DNA from: Betaproteobacteria bacterium
GTDB taxonomy: Bacteria > Pseudomonadota > Gammaproteobacteria > Burkholderiales > Usitatibacteraceae
Direction of reading: 5' to 3'
Assembly (NCBI GenBank): GCA_016711875.1
Contig: JADJSD010000001.1
Location: 1,116,001-1,180,000 of the forward strand
Length of the DNA stretch: 64,000 nucleotides
In this document: positions 46,701-54,773 of the stretch, in pieces
Position numbering within the stretch: the first letter of the stretch is position 1
Layout: every line of letters begins with the position of its first letter
Made by a program: the position numbers and the translations under genes
The notes under the pieces: model-generated
What the model was told of the DNA's origin: nothing
Database searches by the model: none
What the model saw: the letters and a program-made list of their open reading frames with translations, nothing else

Positions 46701-49064
46701 ATGACTACTCGACGACCGAGCTCTTCCCTGCGCCCCGCGCCCCTGGCGATGGCCCTCGCCGCGATCTTCGCGGTCGGTGGATGCGCCCGACTACCCGGCG
46801 CGCCCGCTGCCGAGGAGCCGCAGGTGAAGACCTCCGCGCCCCAGCCCGCGACGTCGGCGCCCGCCTTACCCGAGCCTACCGGGGCAAAGAACACCGACCG
46901 GACGCCGGACAAGCCGCGCACCTTTCCCGGAACCGGGACGTTCGTGAAGAACAAGCCCGCCCTGGCCGACCCGCGGGGCCTGGAGGAGGTTTCGCTCAAT
47001 TTCGAGGCGACCGAAATCCGCCAGGTGGCGGCGACGATACTGTCGGACATGCTCGGCGAGTCATTCACGGTGCACCCGCAGGTCCAGGGCACGGTGTCCC
47101 TTCGGACCGTACGTCCCATCGCCAGGAAAGACCTCATTCCGACGCTCGAGATGCTTCTGCGCCAGAACGGCGCGGCGCTCGTGAAGGAAGACGCGCTCTT
47201 CAAGATCGTCCCGATCTCCATTGCGGCCCGCGGTTCGATCAGCCCTCAGCTCGGCGGTACCGGAGCGGCCCTCCGACCGGGTTACAGCGTTCTGCTCGTC
47301 CCGGTGAAGTTCGTCGGCGCGAAGGAGATGGCCCGCCTCATCGAGCCGTTCGCCGTCGACCAGGCGGCCATCAAGGTGGACGAGGTACGGAACCTGCTCA
47401 TCCTGCACGGCACCCAGCGCGAGCTTCGCCACCTCATCGACACGATTGACACCTTCGACGTCGATTTCCTCGCGGGCATGTCGGTCGGCATCTTTCCGCT
47501 CCAGGGGGCTGACGTGAAGACGCTCGTGGCCGAGCTCGACAAGGTCTTCGGGCCGGCGGCTCAGGGTCCCCTGGCGGGCATCGTGCGCGTGATCCCGGTC
47601 GAGCGCCTCAACGCGCTCCTCATCGTCACGACACAGCCGCACTACCTGAAGATCGCGGAAACGTGGATCGAACGTCTCGACCGCATGGGCGGTGCCTCCG
47701 GGGGCACCCGTCTCTGGGTTTACGCCGTGCAGAATGGCAAGGCGGAAAACCTAGCCTCGCTGTTGTCCGACATCTTTTCCGGCAAGGCGGGAAGCGCAAC
47801 CCAGGCCCCGACGTTGGCGCCGGGCATGCGCCCGGCGACGATCCAGTCTCCGGCCATCCCGACGCAACCCGGCCAACCGGCGCAGCCCCAAACGGCCGCG
47901 CCGGGGGCGGCGCCGGTTCGAACCAGTTTCGAAGGCGACGGCACCACGGTCTCCAAGGATGTCCGCGTCATCGCCGACAAGGACAACAATGCGCTCGTGA
48001 TTCTGGCGAGCCCGACGGACTACGACAAGATCGAGTCGGCGATACGCAAGCTGGACGTGGTGCCCCGCCAGGTGCTGATCGAGGTGCTTATCGCCGAGGT
48101 GACGCTGACCGACGACCTGCAATACGGCATCGACTGGTTCATCAATGCGCGTTCCGGCCTGTCGATGGGCGGAAGCGGGCGCCCCGAGCCCAACGTGACC
48201 CGGGGTACGCTCAACCTGGGTGGGCTGCCGTCGACGCCCACTGGCGCGGTACCCGCATTTGCCGGCCTGCAGCTCATCAACACGCTCGGCGGTGACGTCC
48301 GCGGCGTACTGAACGCATTGGGACGCGATTCCCGCCTCAAGATCGTTTCCTCACCCACGCTGATGGTGATCGACAACCAGAAAGCCCAGATCCAGGTGGG
48401 CAAGAAGGTGCCGACGCTCTCGTCCACGCAGACGGGCGTGAACACGGGAAGCGGCATCATCAGCAACATCAACTATCTCGAGACGGGTGTCTTGCTCACG
48501 GTCACCCCGCGGGTGAATGCCGGCGGACGCATCACGCTCGAAATCAACCAAGAGGTGAGCGATGCCGCCAAGACGGATTCATCGACCATCGACTCGCCCA
48601 CCATTTCCCGACGCCAGGCGCAGAGCACGGTGACCACGCAGTCGGGCGAAACGCTGGTCTTCGGCGGTCTCATCCAGTCGCAGCGCTCGTTTGGCACCTC
48701 CGGCATTCCGATCCTCTCCAAGATCCCGATTATCGGAGGGGCATTCGGGTCCCAGACATACAACGAAACCAAGACGGAGTTGGTACTCCTCATCACGCCC
48801 AAGCTCATCGCGGACACCACACATGCTCGCGACGCACTGGACGAAATCCGCCGCAAGATGCCGGCGCTCGAAAGCGTGATGCCGAAAGCCGTCGTTTTCC
48901 CGCCGCCGGCCCCGAAACCAGCGCTGGTGACGCCACCGGCAAAGGACGTTGCCGTCAAGCCAACTGCACCCCCCCCAGCCCCGCTTCTCACTCCCGTCCC
49001 GGTGGTTCCGCCCTCGGTTTCGCCGCCGGCCGCCCCTGCGGCCACGCCGGCGCCAGGCAGATAG
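46701..49064 (+). CDS. gspD: Type II secretion secretin GspD
   Basis: GspD is the outer-membrane secretin through which folded exoproteins leave. The 787-residue protein has a lipoprotein-type signal (AVGGCARLPG, Cys at about 28), so it probably reaches the outer membrane as a lipoprotein. A linker, the N0 domain (VSLNFEATEIRQVAATIL) and N1-N3 domains follow. A Pro/Gln-rich insert lies near residues 370-410, then the secretin core (VPRQVLIEVLIAEVTL, then VGKKVPTLSSTQTG and ETLVFGGLIQ). The last 70 residues are Pro/Ala-rich where an S-domain would be. It is the last gene of the operon. Confidence 0.95.
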   Translation: MTTRRPSSSLRPAPLAMALAAIFAVGGCARLPGAPAAEEPQVKTSAPQPATSAPALPEPTGAKNTDRTPDKPRTFPGTGTFVKNKPALADPRGLEEVSLNFEATEIRQVAATILSDMLGESFTVHPQVQGTVSLRTVRPIARKDLIPTLEMLLRQNGAALVKEDALFKIVPISIAARGSISPQLGGTGAALRPGYSVLLVPVKFVGAKEMARLIEPFAVDQAAIKVDEVRNLLILHGTQRELRHLIDTIDTFDVDFLAGMSVGIFPLQGADVKTLVAELDKVFGPAAQGPLAGIVRVIPVERLNALLIVTTQPHYLKIAETWIERLDRMGGASGGTRLWVYAVQNGKAENLASLLSDIFSGKAGSATQAPTLAPGMRPATIQSPAIPTQPGQPAQPQTAAPGAAPVRTSFEGDGTTVSKDVRVIADKDNNALVILASPTDYDKIESAIRKLDVVPRQVLIEVLIAEVTLTDDLQYGIDWFINARSGLSMGGSGRPEPNVTRGTLNLGGLPSTPTGAVPAFAGLQLINTLGGDVRGVLNALGRDSRLKIVSSPTLMVIDNQKAQIQVGKKVPTLSSTQTGVNTGSGIISNINYLETGVLLTVTPRVNAGGRITLEINQEVSDAAKTDSSTIDSPTISRRQAQSTVTTQSGETLVFGGLIQSQRSFGTSGIPILSKIPIIGGAFGSQTYNETKTELVLLITPKLIADTTHARDALDEIRRKMPALESVMPKAVVFPPPAPKPALVTPPAKDVAVKPTAPPPAPLLTPVPVVPPSVSPPAAPAATPAPGR

Positions 49065-49218
49065 CGTCCCAACGCCGCGCTAGGCATGCCGGCTTCCGGC
49101 CGCCTTCGCGGAAGTTCGACTAAGCGAAAGGTTCAGCGTGTTGCACATCTACAACACTGTTGTAAATTCAGACCGAATTTGTTTGACGCAGCAGTCCCGA
49201 TTCTCTAGCCTTTGCTCT

Positions 49219-49643
49219 GTGAAGACGGGTCGGGGGATATTCCGGGCGTCCCAATGGACGCAGTGGCTTGCAACCGGAGTCCTCGGGCTCTTACTCGGTG
49301 CGTGTGCATCGATCGGCGTCGGAGGTACCCCAGAACAAGTCGTGGCAACCCGGGCGAAGCAACGCTGGGCCTTGTTGATGAAAGGGGATATGGCGGGGCT
49401 TACGAATTCCTGAGCCCCGCCTCCAAGGCGTCCGTGTCGAAGGACGCCTACGTGAAGCGCAGGGGAAGTGCCCGGTACTGGAGGTCCGTCGCGATGCAGA
49501 ATGTGGAATGCGCTAGCGACACCTGCAAGGTCATGATGTTGCTGGAATACGATCTTTCGCCCGACGTGAAGAATCTCAAGCGGGATATCGTGGAAACCTG
49601 GATTCAGGACGAGGGAGCCTGGTGGTTGGTGGAGGGTCGGTAG
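49219..49643 (+). pseudogene. Small lipoprotein of unknown function, frameshifted as read
   Basis: The first frame has a signal sequence with lipobox LLLGAC and then TRAKQRWALLMKGDMAG, stopping at 49413. The next frame continues with AYEFLSPASKASVSKDAYVKR and ends WIQDEGAWWLVEGR at 49643. Adding one G to the GGGG at about 49393-49396 joins them into a 141-residue protein from the GTG at 49219. An upstream GTG at 49138 with AAAGG before it would add 27 residues. The pattern (KQRW-x4-KGD-x3-AY-x2-LSP) recurs in small unnamed proteobacterial lipoproteins as far as I recall. TTGACG (49183-49188) and TAGCCT (49206-49211) form a possible promoter. The palindrome ACAACACTGTTGT lies upstream, at 49151-49163. 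Confidence 0.6.
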
Positions 49644-49677
49644 GCCAAGCGGCCGTCGACTCGAGGGTTCCCCGGAA

Positions 49678-49706
49678 TTGTCAAATTGGGCCTGTTGGTA
49701 TAGACT
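49678..49706 (+). promoter_or_regulatory. Candidate promoter of the major secreted protein gene
   Basis: TTGTCA (49678-49683) and TAGACT (49701-49706) are 17 bases apart, and an overlapping TATAGA starts at 49699. The -10 region lies inside the first copy of a 16-bp tandem repeat, so alternative start sites are possible. Confidence 0.45.
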
Positions 49707-49727
49707 CGACATTGGTTTAGACTCGAC
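49695..49727 (+). repeat. 16-bp tandem direct repeat in the promoter region
   Basis: TTGGTATAGACTCGAC (49695-49710) and TTGGTTTAGACTCGAC (49712-49727) match at 15 of 16 bases with a 17-base period. CTGTTG flanks both sides (from 49692 and 49728). Each copy contains a -10-like TA(T/T)AGACT element. This could be a regulator binding site or a recent promoter duplication. Confidence 0.7.
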
Positions 49728-49788
49728 CTGTTGTAGCTTCCAAACGAGAGTGATCACCTCATCTCATCAAAAAGGAGTGGTTTACAAA

Positions 49789-51276
49789 ATGAATACGTTC
49801 AAGCGGAAGTCTCTGCACGCCGCCGTGCTGGCGGGCCTCGGCGCCGTCGGCTTCGCGGGCACGGCTAGCGCCGTCAACCTGGCCCAGGACGGCCTCGGCA
49901 GCGTCCTGCTGTACCCGTACTACACCGTTCGCGCGGATGGCGGCGGCAACAGCACGGCCTATTACGACACGCTGATCTCGGTCGTCAACACGACGACGAG
50001 CTTCAAGGCGGTCAAGGTGCGTTTCCTGGAAGGCAAGCGTTCGGCTGAAGTCCTTGACTTCAACCTCTTCCTGTCGCCGCGCGACGTGTGGACCGGCGCG
50101 GTCACCCGCACCTCCGACGGCGCTCGCCTCGTCTCCAGCGACAACACCTGCGTGGTCCCGACGGGCCTGTTCTCGACCGCTGCGTCGAACACCCTCAACC
50201 ACTTCAAGAACTTCATCTATGCCGGCACGCCGGCGGACGGTGGCGGCACGACGCTCGATCGCGCTCGCGAAGGCCACTTCGAAATGCTGGAAATGGCCGT
50301 CTTCACGGCCGCCGCGGCGACCGCTGCTGCGCTGCACAACAGCGCTGGCGTGCCGGCCAACTGCGCGTTCTTCCAGGCCAATGACCAGACCCCGGCGAAC
50401 CTGGGCCTCGTGCCCCCGACCGGCGGCCTCGCTGGCGGCTCCTCGCTGATCAACGTCCAGGCCGGTTCGGACTTCTCGTACGACGCCACCGCGCTGACCA
50501 ACTGGTCGACCATCACCCAGTACTCGCGCGCCGGCTCGCTGACGCCGAACCTGTCCTCCGGTGACGTGCTGACCTCGACGATCTTCCGTGCCGATGGCAG
50601 CGTGGTCACCTCCACGTGGACGACCGGGCGCGATGCCGTGTCCGCCACGCTGATGGCGCAGAACGTCATCAACGAGTTCGTCCTCGAGACGGGCACCTCC
50701 TCGGGCACCGACTGGGTTGTGACGTTCCCGACGAAGTTCGCCTACATCGTGGTCGATCCCGCTGGCCCGACGAACCTCCCGGGCCCGTTCAACGCCAACT
50801 TCACCAACGGCCAGTCCTGCGACATCTTCGGCTTCCAGTTCTGGAACCGCGAAGAACAGTCGCCGGGCGTGACGACGGTGGTCCTGCCCTCGCCGGAGCC
50901 GATCATCGCCCCGTCGTTCAACCAGTTCTGCTACGAGACGAACATCCTCACGTTCGCCAACAGCAACCTGCTGGGCTCGACGAACCTGTACAACATCGAC
51001 CCGACGGCTTCGGCGCTCAACCCGACCAACCGCACGGGCTGGGGCCAGATCTCCTTCACGCAAGCTGCGACCGTGGCCCAGCCGCGCCTGCAGCGTCTCC
51101 AGACCGCCACCGCCACGATCAACGGCGCGGCTGCTGCGGGCGGCGTGACGCACCTCGGCCTGCCGGTTCTCGGCTTCGCGGTGCAGGACTTCTCCAACGG
51201 CAACGTCGGCGGCGTCCTCTCGAACTACGGCGGCCTGTTCATGCACAAGTACAACCGTCCGATCACCAACCCGTAA
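49789..51276 (+). CDS. Secreted surface-type protein of unknown function, probably abundant
   Basis: The 495-residue protein has a classical signal peptide (about 1-28, ending GTASA) followed by VNLAQDGLGSVLLYPYYTVR. It is rich in Thr, Asn, Ser, Ala and Gly and poor in charge, with four Cys in the mature part that could form two disulfides. There is no membrane anchor, PEP-CTERM or autotransporter domain. A strong AAAGGAG ribosome binding site (49771-49777), a strong promoter region, a perfect terminator and noticeably uniform codon choice suggest high expression. I recall similar proteins with a YPYYTVR motif in other betaproteobacteria but know no function. It follows the type II secretion operon, so it could be a substrate or an outer-surface layer component. 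The ATG at 49789 is clear. Confidence 0.8.
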   Translation: MNTFKRKSLHAAVLAGLGAVGFAGTASAVNLAQDGLGSVLLYPYYTVRADGGGNSTAYYDTLISVVNTTTSFKAVKVRFLEGKRSAEVLDFNLFLSPRDVWTGAVTRTSDGARLVSSDNTCVVPTGLFSTAASNTLNHFKNFIYAGTPADGGGTTLDRAREGHFEMLEMAVFTAAAATAAALHNSAGVPANCAFFQANDQTPANLGLVPPTGGLAGGSSLINVQAGSDFSYDATALTNWSTITQYSRAGSLTPNLSSGDVLTSTIFRADGSVVTSTWTTGRDAVSATLMAQNVINEFVLETGTSSGTDWVVTFPTKFAYIVVDPAGPTNLPGPFNANFTNGQSCDIFGFQFWNREEQSPGVTTVVLPSPEPIIAPSFNQFCYETNILTFANSNLLGSTNLYNIDPTASALNPTNRTGWGQISFTQAATVAQPRLQRLQTATATINGAAAAGGVTHLGLPVLGFAVQDFSNGNVGGVLSNYGGLFMHKYNRPITNP

Positions 51277-51314
51277 TCGGTTCATCGATAACGGTCTGCA
51301 GCATGCAAGAGAAG

Positions 51315-51349
51315 AAGGCGGGGGGTTATCCCCCGCCTTTTTCTTTTTT
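51315..51349 (+). terminator. Strong rho-independent terminator
   Basis: AAGGCGGGGG (51315-51324) pairs with CCCCCGCCTT (51330-51339) across a five-base loop. TTT-C-TTTTTT follows. It ends the transcript of the surface-type protein gene. Confidence 0.95.
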
Positions 51350-51413
51350 CAGGCAGTAGCCCAAGCGTTGACGTGCTGTGTTGCGGGTCACAGTCACTTG
51401 AAGTCCCCGCGCG

Positions 51414-51419
51414 TATAAT
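51414..51419 (+). promoter_or_regulatory. -10 box upstream of the second secreted protein
   Basis: A perfect TATAAT lies 88 bases before the ATG at 51507. No matching -35 is seen at 17 bases, and the TTGACG at 51368-51373 is too far away. The leader would hold a small GAAGGA/TCCTTC hairpin (about 51423-51441). Confidence 0.45.
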
Positions 51420-51506
51420 TCAGAAGGAACGAATAGTCCTTCATGCAGGTCCAATGGAAAGGCGACACGCGCCGACTCGCGCGCGCTCTTCCCGGGAGAA
51501 CACCGA

Positions 51507-52904
51507 ATGAACCCAATTTTCAGGCGCTTGCTCCAACTGGCGGGCGCGTGCATCGCAGCGATGGCCTTCGGCCCTGCGATCGCGCAAATCAACAACGTGA
51601 CGGACGGCACCACAACCTCCGCGGCCTGCACGTCCTATACGTTCAGCGCCACCGGCGTGCTCACCTTCTCGCCGGCCGGGTGCCTGGCTGGTTCCGGCCC
51701 GCCGCCGGCCACGCCTGTCTATTCGTTCACCGCCGGCGCCGTCCAGGTGGTCGAAACCACCGCTACTTCGACGGTCACCGTACGACGCACCGGATCGGAC
51801 TTGACGACGGCCGGCTCCGTCATCGTTCGCTATACCGGGGGTACCGCTGCGGGTCAGGTCAACTTCAATCTGAACCTGCCGCCGTTCGTTGTTGCGGGCT
51901 CCGATCTCCAGTACCCGATGACTTTCGCCCCGGCCGCATCAGGCGTCACCACTCAGGAAGTCAGCTTCAATGTGCTCGTGATCAACGCGTCGTTGCCTGG
52001 CGGCAATACCAAGACCGTCTCCTTCGGGCTGCTTAGCCCGACCGGCGGAAACCTGGGCGCAACGACCAGCCACACGCTCACCATCGCCAGCGCCTTGCCT
52101 CCCCCTTCCGCCAACGATGTCTCGACCTCCGGCACGGCAATTCCTGACTCGCTGGCGCCGGGCTCCTATGCCGGCCTCACTCTTGTTTGCGAGAACTTCC
52201 AGGCCGTGGGCGTCCCGGGCACTCCGACTCCGGGCCAGGGTGGCCGCACCCCTTGTGGCGGGTACGACTACGCGGTCGCCAATCCCAACCGCCAGGCAGG
52301 TGCCTACAACTGCAACTCGGGTATGTCGGGTGTCCCGACTCCGGCAAATGCCTTCCGTCCGGCGATCAACAACACCGTCGATTCCGCCACCATGTTCATG
52401 CTGGAGGACCTCAAGATCGGAAACACCCACATTCCGGGTGTCGATTTCCGCTATCCCCAGCACCAGTACAACGCCTTCATCATCAAGTTCCGCACGGGCA
52501 ATGCAGGCGAGTTGACGGGCGCCATCCCCAACTCGAACGTGATCGGCACCTACAACTTCTCCTTCGTCGCCCAGGAGAACCGGGGCGAGATCGCGACACG
52601 CTTCGCGGCACTGTCCACGAAGCCCTGCGATTTTGACTACACCAAGTTCGACGCGGGCGACGGCTGCTACAGGAATCTCGACCAGAACGGCGGCGGGAGC
52701 ATGCTGGTGCAGATTCTCAACGGTGGGCAGGCAGCGGCCGGCAAGTGCGGCCTCCAACCCAACACCGTTTATTACCTCAGCACGCGCTGGGAGGATGTCG
52801 GCTTCGCGGGCTTTGGCCCGGCGCGCGGCCTCACCTCCTGCAAACCCGGCTATACCAACCAGGTCGGCCTCCACTACTGCGGCACCAGTCTCAGCATCAA
52901 CTGA
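51507..52904 (+). CDS. Secreted protein with Calx-beta-like domain, function unknown
   Basis: The 465-residue protein has a signal peptide (about 1-26, ending GPAIA). The N-terminal half is strand-rich and Thr/Val-rich (YSFTAGAVQVVETTATSTVTVRRTG, resembling a Calx-beta-type fold). The C-terminal half of about 230 residues holds eight or more Cys and many aromatics, including MFMLEDLKIGN, FIIKFRTGNAGEL and YYLSTRWEDVGF. I do not recognise the second domain. It has its own promoter, ribosome binding site (GGGAGAA) and terminator, so it is a single-gene transcript between another secreted protein and a periplasmic PPIase. Confidence 0.75.
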   Translation: MNPIFRRLLQLAGACIAAMAFGPAIAQINNVTDGTTTSAACTSYTFSATGVLTFSPAGCLAGSGPPPATPVYSFTAGAVQVVETTATSTVTVRRTGSDLTTAGSVIVRYTGGTAAGQVNFNLNLPPFVVAGSDLQYPMTFAPAASGVTTQEVSFNVLVINASLPGGNTKTVSFGLLSPTGGNLGATTSHTLTIASALPPPSANDVSTSGTAIPDSLAPGSYAGLTLVCENFQAVGVPGTPTPGQGGRTPCGGYDYAVANPNRQAGAYNCNSGMSGVPTPANAFRPAINNTVDSATMFMLEDLKIGNTHIPGVDFRYPQHQYNAFIIKFRTGNAGELTGAIPNSNVIGTYNFSFVAQENRGEIATRFAALSTKPCDFDYTKFDAGDGCYRNLDQNGGGSMLVQILNGGQAAAGKCGLQPNTVYYLSTRWEDVGFAGFGPARGLTSCKPGYTNQVGLHYCGTSLSIN

Positions 52905-52922
52905 CGCCAACCCCAGCCTCGA

Positions 52923-52958
52923 GCGAGAAGGCGACCGCAGGGTCGCCTTCTCGCATTT
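52923..52958 (+). terminator. Hairpin terminator after the Calx-beta-like protein gene
   Basis: A 14-bp perfect stem, GCGAGAAGGCGACC (52923-52936) with GGTCGCCTTCTCGC (52941-52954), has a four-base loop and is followed by ATTTAAA. The T run is short but the stem is very strong. Confidence 0.8.
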
Positions 52959-52967
52959 AAAGAACCC

Positions 52968-53978
52968 ATGCACATGATGAAAAAGCCCTACGCCGTCCTT
53001 TTGTTCGCCAGCCTGTCGGCTGTCGCGTGGGCCGAAGAGCCCTTCCTCGCGAAGAATGAGCACGTCACGATTACCAAGGCGGACTTCGAGGCGGAGCTCG
53101 CGCGGCTCCCGCCCGAGCAGCAAGGGGCCCTGCGCGCCACCCCGGAACGGCTGCCCGGCTACATCGAAGGCATCCTCGTCCTGAAGACGTTGGCCAAGCA
53201 GGCCCGCGAATCGAAGCTGGACCAAGCCCCCGAAACCAAGGCGGAGATCCAGGCCGCCATCGATCGCACGCTCGCGCAGCGCCGGCTCGACCAGTACGAC
53301 GCCACGCTGAAGGCCCCGGATTTCACCAAGCGCGCGCGGGAACTCTATCTCGCCGACCCGAAAGCCTACGAGGAAAAGCCGCTCTACAACGCCTCGCACA
53401 TCATGGTCGACTTCAAATGCCGAACGCCTGATGCCGCCAAAGCGCGGGCGGACGAGGCGCGCAAGGTCTACCTGGGAGGTATCCCGCTCCCGGACGTCGT
53501 CTCCCAGTTCTCAGACGACCCGACCGCTTCGACCAACAAGGGCAGCCTGGGCTGGCGAGGCTACGAAGCCCTGAATCCGACGCTGCAGGAGCTGTTGCCG
53601 ACGATGAAGAAGGGCGAGGTGAGCGAGCCCGTGAGCTCCAACTTCGGCTATCACGTCGTCGTGCTGCACGACGTCAAGCCCGGGCGCCAGCGCACATTCG
53701 ACGAGGTGAGGGCGAAGATCATCGACGGATTGCGCACCGATTTCGTGAAGCAACAGCGCCAGCTGTTGGTGGGCACGATCACCAAGGATCCGAAAATCCA
53801 GGTGAACCTCCACGCCATCACGGCGCTCGCCACCGCCGCTCCCGCCCCCGCGATCACGCCGTCTCCGGACGCACGGGTTTCCCCGGCGCTGTCGGGGGCA
53901 CCCGCGCCCACGACGCAATCGCCCGCGCTTGCCCCTGGAGCGCCCGCGCAGGCTCCCGGATCCGCTTCCCGCAAGTAG
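52968..53978 (+). CDS. Periplasmic parvulin-type peptidyl-prolyl isomerase
   Basis: The 336-residue protein has a signal peptide (about 1-23), an N-terminal helical chaperone-like region (EAELARLPPEQQGAL) and a parvulin (PpiC) domain at about 140-245. The domain includes YNASHIMVDF, FSDDPTASTNKGSLGW and VSSNFGYHVVVLHDV. A Pro/Ala-rich tail of about 55 residues ends it. It would fold or escort exported proteins, plausibly the two secreted proteins just upstream. The second and third Met codons (52974, 52977) are alternative starts. Confidence 0.88.
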   Translation: MHMMKKPYAVLLFASLSAVAWAEEPFLAKNEHVTITKADFEAELARLPPEQQGALRATPERLPGYIEGILVLKTLAKQARESKLDQAPETKAEIQAAIDRTLAQRRLDQYDATLKAPDFTKRARELYLADPKAYEEKPLYNASHIMVDFKCRTPDAAKARADEARKVYLGGIPLPDVVSQFSDDPTASTNKGSLGWRGYEALNPTLQELLPTMKKGEVSEPVSSNFGYHVVVLHDVKPGRQRTFDEVRAKIIDGLRTDFVKQQRQLLVGTITKDPKIQVNLHAITALATAAPAPAITPSPDARVSPALSGAPAPTTQSPALAPGAPAQAPGSASRK

Positions 53979-53987
53979 TTCGACGCC

Positions 53988-54773
53988 GTGGCGCCGCGCC
54001 CCGCTCACTCCTGGCGCTGGCTGCTCGCGAACTTCCTGAAGCGCGAGGTCAGCTCGCGCTACACGGGCTCCGTGGGCGGCATCTTCTGGGCCCTCGCGAA
54101 TCCTCTCGTCCAGCTCGCCCTCTACGCCTTCGTCTTCGGCGTGCTGCTGCGCGCGCCGGCGGACTCGCTCGGCGGCTGGCGCTTCCCGGCGTTTCTCGCC
54201 ATCGCGCTCTGGCCCTGGCTCATGTTCGGCGACAGCGTGAAGCGCGCGATGGACTGCATTCCCGCCAACACCAGTCTCATCCGCAAGGTCGCCTTCCCGC
54301 ACGAGCTGCTCATCGTCGCCGCCGTGGGCGGCACCTTCTTCATCCACCTGCTGGGATGGGCCGCGGTGCTCGTCGCGCTGCGCCTGTGGGGCGAGCCGGT
54401 GAGCTTCGCGGGGCTGCTCCTCGCGCTGCCCCTCCTTGTCGCGCAGTTCGCCTTCACGCTCGGCGTGGGCGCCTTCCTGGCCGCGCTCCAGGTGGTGCTT
54501 CGCGACGTGGAACAGGCCGTCGGCCTCGCGCTCACGGTCGTCTTCTACGCGACGCCCATCGTGTATCCGCTCGCGCTCATCCCCGCGCCCTACCGCGACT
54601 GGCTGGCGCTCAATCCGCTTGCCTACGTGGTCACGCGCTATCGCGACCTGCTGAGCGGCGCCGGCGGCTGGCAGGCGGGCGACCTGGGCGTGATCGTCGC
54701 CTCCCTGCTCACCCTGGCGGCCGGCCTGTGGGTGTTTCGCCGCCTTTCCCCCTGGTTCGAGGATCTCCTGTGA
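53988..54773 (+). CDS. wzm: O-antigen/polysaccharide ABC exporter permease (Wzm type)
   Basis: This 261-residue ABC-2 membrane protein has about six membrane segments. It shows REVSSRYTGSVGGIFWALANPL at the N-terminus and VVFYATPIVYPLALIP, typical of Wzm/KpsM-type permeases. It moves an undecaprenyl-linked glycan across the inner membrane with Wzt. It starts at a GTG (53988), nine bases after the PPIase gene. Its end overlaps the Wzt start (GTGA). Confidence 0.9.
   Translation: MAPRPAHSWRWLLANFLKREVSSRYTGSVGGIFWALANPLVQLALYAFVFGVLLRAPADSLGGWRFPAFLAIALWPWLMFGDSVKRAMDCIPANTSLIRKVAFPHELLIVAAVGGTFFIHLLGWAAVLVALRLWGEPVSFAGLLLALPLLVAQFAFTLGVGAFLAALQVVLRDVEQAVGLALTVVFYATPIVYPLALIPAPYRDWLALNPLAYVVTRYRDLLSGAGGWQAGDLGVIVASLLTLAAGLWVFRRLSPWFEDLL

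Noticed and set aside
49695..49727. CRISPR-like repeat
   Set aside because: There are only two copies with a one-base gap and no spacers, placed over a promoter, so it is a tandem direct repeat.
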